Source of the DNA: an uncultured Streptococcus sp. | GTDB taxonomy: Bacteria > Bacillota > Bacilli > Lactobacillales > Aerococcaceae | Direction of reading: 5' to 3' | Assembly: GCA_916050055.1 (NCBI GenBank) | Contig: CAJZJY010000055.1 | Coordinates: 1 to 7,154 of the forward strand | DNA length: 7,154 nt | Notes under the pieces: model-generated | Database searches by the model: none | Told to the model about the DNA's origin: nothing | Seen by the model: the letters and a program-made list of their open reading frames with translations, nothing else | In this document: piece after piece, positions 5,938 through 7,154 of the stretch | Layout of the letters: each line of letters begins with the position of its first letter | How positions within the stretch are numbered: the stretch's first letter is position 1 | Position numbers and translations under genes: made by a program

Positions 5938-6538
5938 AACGATTCTAGTCGATGACGACTTTCTAGTGCTTCAAGCGCTCGAGACGATTCTATCTGTTCA
6001 AGACCATATTGAAGTGGTCGGAACGGGGCAGGACGGCAAAGACGCGGTAGAACTGTACATCACTCATCAACCGGACTTAGTCTTGATGGACATTCGGATG
6101 GAACCTACTACCGGAATCGAAGCCGCAGAAACGATTCTAAAAGACTTTCCTGAAGCGAAGATTTTGTTCCTAACGACCTTCCAAGACGACGAGTATATTA
6201 CAAAAGCACTCTCCCTTGGCTGCAGAGGGTATTTATTGAAGCAACATATTAAAGGAATTCTTCCCGCGATTGATGCAGTGATGAATGGACAAATCGTCTA
6301 TGACTCTACGATTGAAATGCCAGTGAAGAAAACCTTTGAGAAGAAATCGAGTGCCCATTTAAACGAGCGTGAGAATGAACTGCTCTACCTCGTTGCAGAA
6401 GGTTTCAACAATAAAGAAATCGCCGAGAAGATGTATCTCAGCGAAGGAACGGTAAGAAACTACTTATCTGCCTTACTCGAAAAGTTAGAGCTACGAGATC
6501 GTACACAACTAGCTGTTTATTACTATAAAGAACTATAA
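5930..6538 (+). CDS. LuxR/NarL-family response regulator, LnrK-like
   Basis: The 202-residue cytoplasmic transcription factor has a receiver domain (about 1-120) with the acidic pocket Asp8-Asp10, phospho-acceptor Asp54 (LMDIRM), switch Thr82/Thr83 and conserved Lys104 (YLLK). A LuxR-type helix-turn-helix follows at about 143-200, with LNERENELL, NKEIAEKMYLSEGTVRNYL and the family's usual end. I chose ATG at 5930, preceded 5 bases earlier by AGGAGGT (5918-5924), giving MIKTILVDDD. An earlier in-frame ATG at 5891 would add 13 residues with no homology to receivers and lies inside the kinase gene. It overlaps the kinase stop by 8 bases, so the pair is coupled. It should be phosphorylated by that kinase and probably activates the divergent exporter operon through the palindromes at 4784-4821. 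A strong terminator follows 2 bases after the stop. Confidence 0.93.
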   Translation: MIKTILVDDDFLVLQALETILSVQDHIEVVGTGQDGKDAVELYITHQPDLVLMDIRMEPTTGIEAAETILKDFPEAKILFLTTFQDDEYITKALSLGCRGYLLKQHIKGILPAIDAVMNGQIVYDSTIEMPVKKTFEKKSSAHLNERENELLYLVAEGFNNKEIAEKMYLSEGTVRNYLSALLEKLELRDRTQLAVYYYKEL

Positions 6539-6540
6539 GA

Positions 6541-6573
6541 AAACAAGCACCTCAAGTTGAGGTGCTTGTTTTT
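6541..6573 (+). terminator. Strong rho-independent terminator after the response regulator
   Basis: AAACAAGCACCTC (6541-6553) pairs perfectly with GAGGTGCTTGTTT (6559-6571) around a 5-base loop, and the plus strand ends in five T residues. It begins 2 bases after the response regulator stop and should end the kinase/regulator transcript. Confidence 0.9.
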
Positions 6574-6627
6574 CGCTTATGAATATTTATTTCCAAACTT
6601 TTCCAAAATTCAGTAAATTTCGGGTAC

Positions 6628-6656
6628 AAAAAAAGCCCTGAATCATCAAGGCTTTT
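6628..6656 (-). terminator. Rho-independent terminator after spx
   Basis: On the minus strand AAAAGC plus CTTGA (6646-6656) pairs with TCAGG plus GCTTTT (6631-6641) around a TGAT loop, an 11-bp stem with one G-T pair, and runs into seven T residues. It lies 5 bases beyond the spx stop codon. With the previous terminator it separates two convergent transcripts. Confidence 0.85.
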
Positions 6657-6661
6657 GATCT

Positions 6662-7060
6662 TTAAAAGTTAACTAAGCGTTGTGCCATATCTAATTCGTA
6701 AGCACGAACTTCACGTGGTAAGAAGCGACGAATTTCGTCTTCGTTGTACCCTACTTGGAATCTCTTTTCGTCCAACATAATTGGTCGACGTAGTAATCCT
6801 GGGTTGTTTTGGATTAATGAGAACAATTGATTTAATGGAACTTCATCTAAGTCAATTTTTAACTCTTGGAATGCTTTTGAACGAGTTGAGATAATCTCTT
6901 CTGTTCCGTCTTCTGTCATTCGAAGGATGTTTTTAATTTCGTCAATTGTTAATGGTTCTGAAAAAATGTTTCTCTCTGTGTACGCGATGTTATGTTCTTC
7001 TAACCATGCACGAGCTTTACGGCAAGATGTACAGCTAGGTGATGTATATAATGTAACCAT
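6662..7060 (-). CDS. spx: Spx, redox-sensing RNA polymerase-binding regulator
   Basis: Spx binds the C-terminal domain of the RNA polymerase alpha subunit and redirects transcription during thiol (disulfide) stress. The product is 132 residues, close to the usual length. It has the N-terminal thioredoxin-like/ArsC-family fold signature [20 protein letters not shown], with the redox switch CxxC at Cys10 and Cys13. It also has the highly conserved [34 protein letters not shown] and [14 protein letters not shown] blocks. The ATG at 7058-7060 follows AGGAGG by 10 bases. It has its own terminator and a good -10 upstream, so it is probably a single-gene transcript in this direction. Family members are turned over by ClpXP; mecA, encoding the ClpC adaptor, is 5.6 kb away on the same strand. 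Lactobacillales often carry two Spx paralogues, and I cannot tell which one this is. Confidence 0.95.
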   Translation of the reverse strand: MVTLYTSPSCTSCRKARAWLEEHNIAYTERNIFSEPLTIDEIKNILRMTEDGTEEIISTRSKAFQELKIDLDEVPLNQLFSLIQNNPGLLRRPIMLDEKRFQVGYNEDEIRRFLPREVRAYELDMAQRLVNF

Positions 7061-7109
7061 ACGTCGATGTCCTCCTCTTCTAAAGTCTTCGGTCTTATCT
7101 ACGTGTATT

Positions 7110-7115
7110 ATTATA
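7110..7115 (-). promoter_or_regulatory. Probable -10 element of the spx promoter
   Basis: TATAAT on the minus strand is a perfect -10, 50 bases before the spx start. The hexamer 17 bases further upstream (TAGATT) is a poor -35, but a run of nine T residues and generally AT-rich sequence around 7116-7154 could favour promoter activity. The region continues beyond the window, so operators cannot be assessed. Confidence 0.5.
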
Positions 7116-7154
7116 TATGATATATAAAAAAAAATCTATATGATTTTTTGATAT

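Overview
The window looks like chromosomal DNA of a low-to-moderate GC Gram-positive of the order Lactobacillales. The evidence is an Spx protein and a MecA adaptor that closely resemble enterococcal/carnobacterial versions, strong AGGAGG-type ribosome binding sites, and tight intergenic spacing. A Carnobacteriaceae member such as Granulicatella, or a relative of Enterococcus, is my best guess. The genus is inference only.

Layout. (1) Bases 1-343, minus strand: the N-terminal part of a nitroreductase-family NAD(P)H oxidoreductase, cut by the window edge. (2) 399-1082, minus: mecA, the ClpC adaptor, with a terminator hairpin just after it. (3) 1083-1572: a 490-base gene-free stretch. It holds the probable mecA promoter and, at 1209-1457, a long nested imperfect inverted repeat with two further perfect internal hairpins, which could be a structured RNA or a MITE-like element. 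(4) 1573-4722, minus: a three-gene operon with overlapping ends, encoding an ABC ATPase and two ABC-2 type permeases. (5) 4723-4884: the divergent promoter region, with a perfect 16-bp palindrome and a related degenerate site 23 bp away. (6) 4885-6538, plus: a sensor histidine kinase (HisKA_3/DesK-LiaS type) and a LuxR/NarL-type response regulator, overlapping by 8 bases and followed by a strong terminator. (7) 6662-7060, minus: spx with its own terminator and an AT-rich promoter region reaching the window edge.

How the parts fit together. The ATPase, two permeases, kinase and regulator have the same composition as the Bacillus subtilis LnrJKLMN (YfiJKLMN) linearmycin-resistance system: a membrane-sensing kinase and LuxR-type regulator that switch on an ABC exporter against membrane-active compounds. 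Here the exporter operon and the kinase/regulator operon are divergent instead of co-directional. The shared intergenic region has a good -10 but a poor -35 for the exporter, with two operator-like sites centred about -42 and -65, which suggests regulator-activated expression. The module sits between spx and mecA, two genes often adjacent in Lactobacillales, so it may be a later insertion.

The genes themselves belong to known families. The least explained part is the long inverted repeat at 1209-1457, followed by the tandem operator arrangement.
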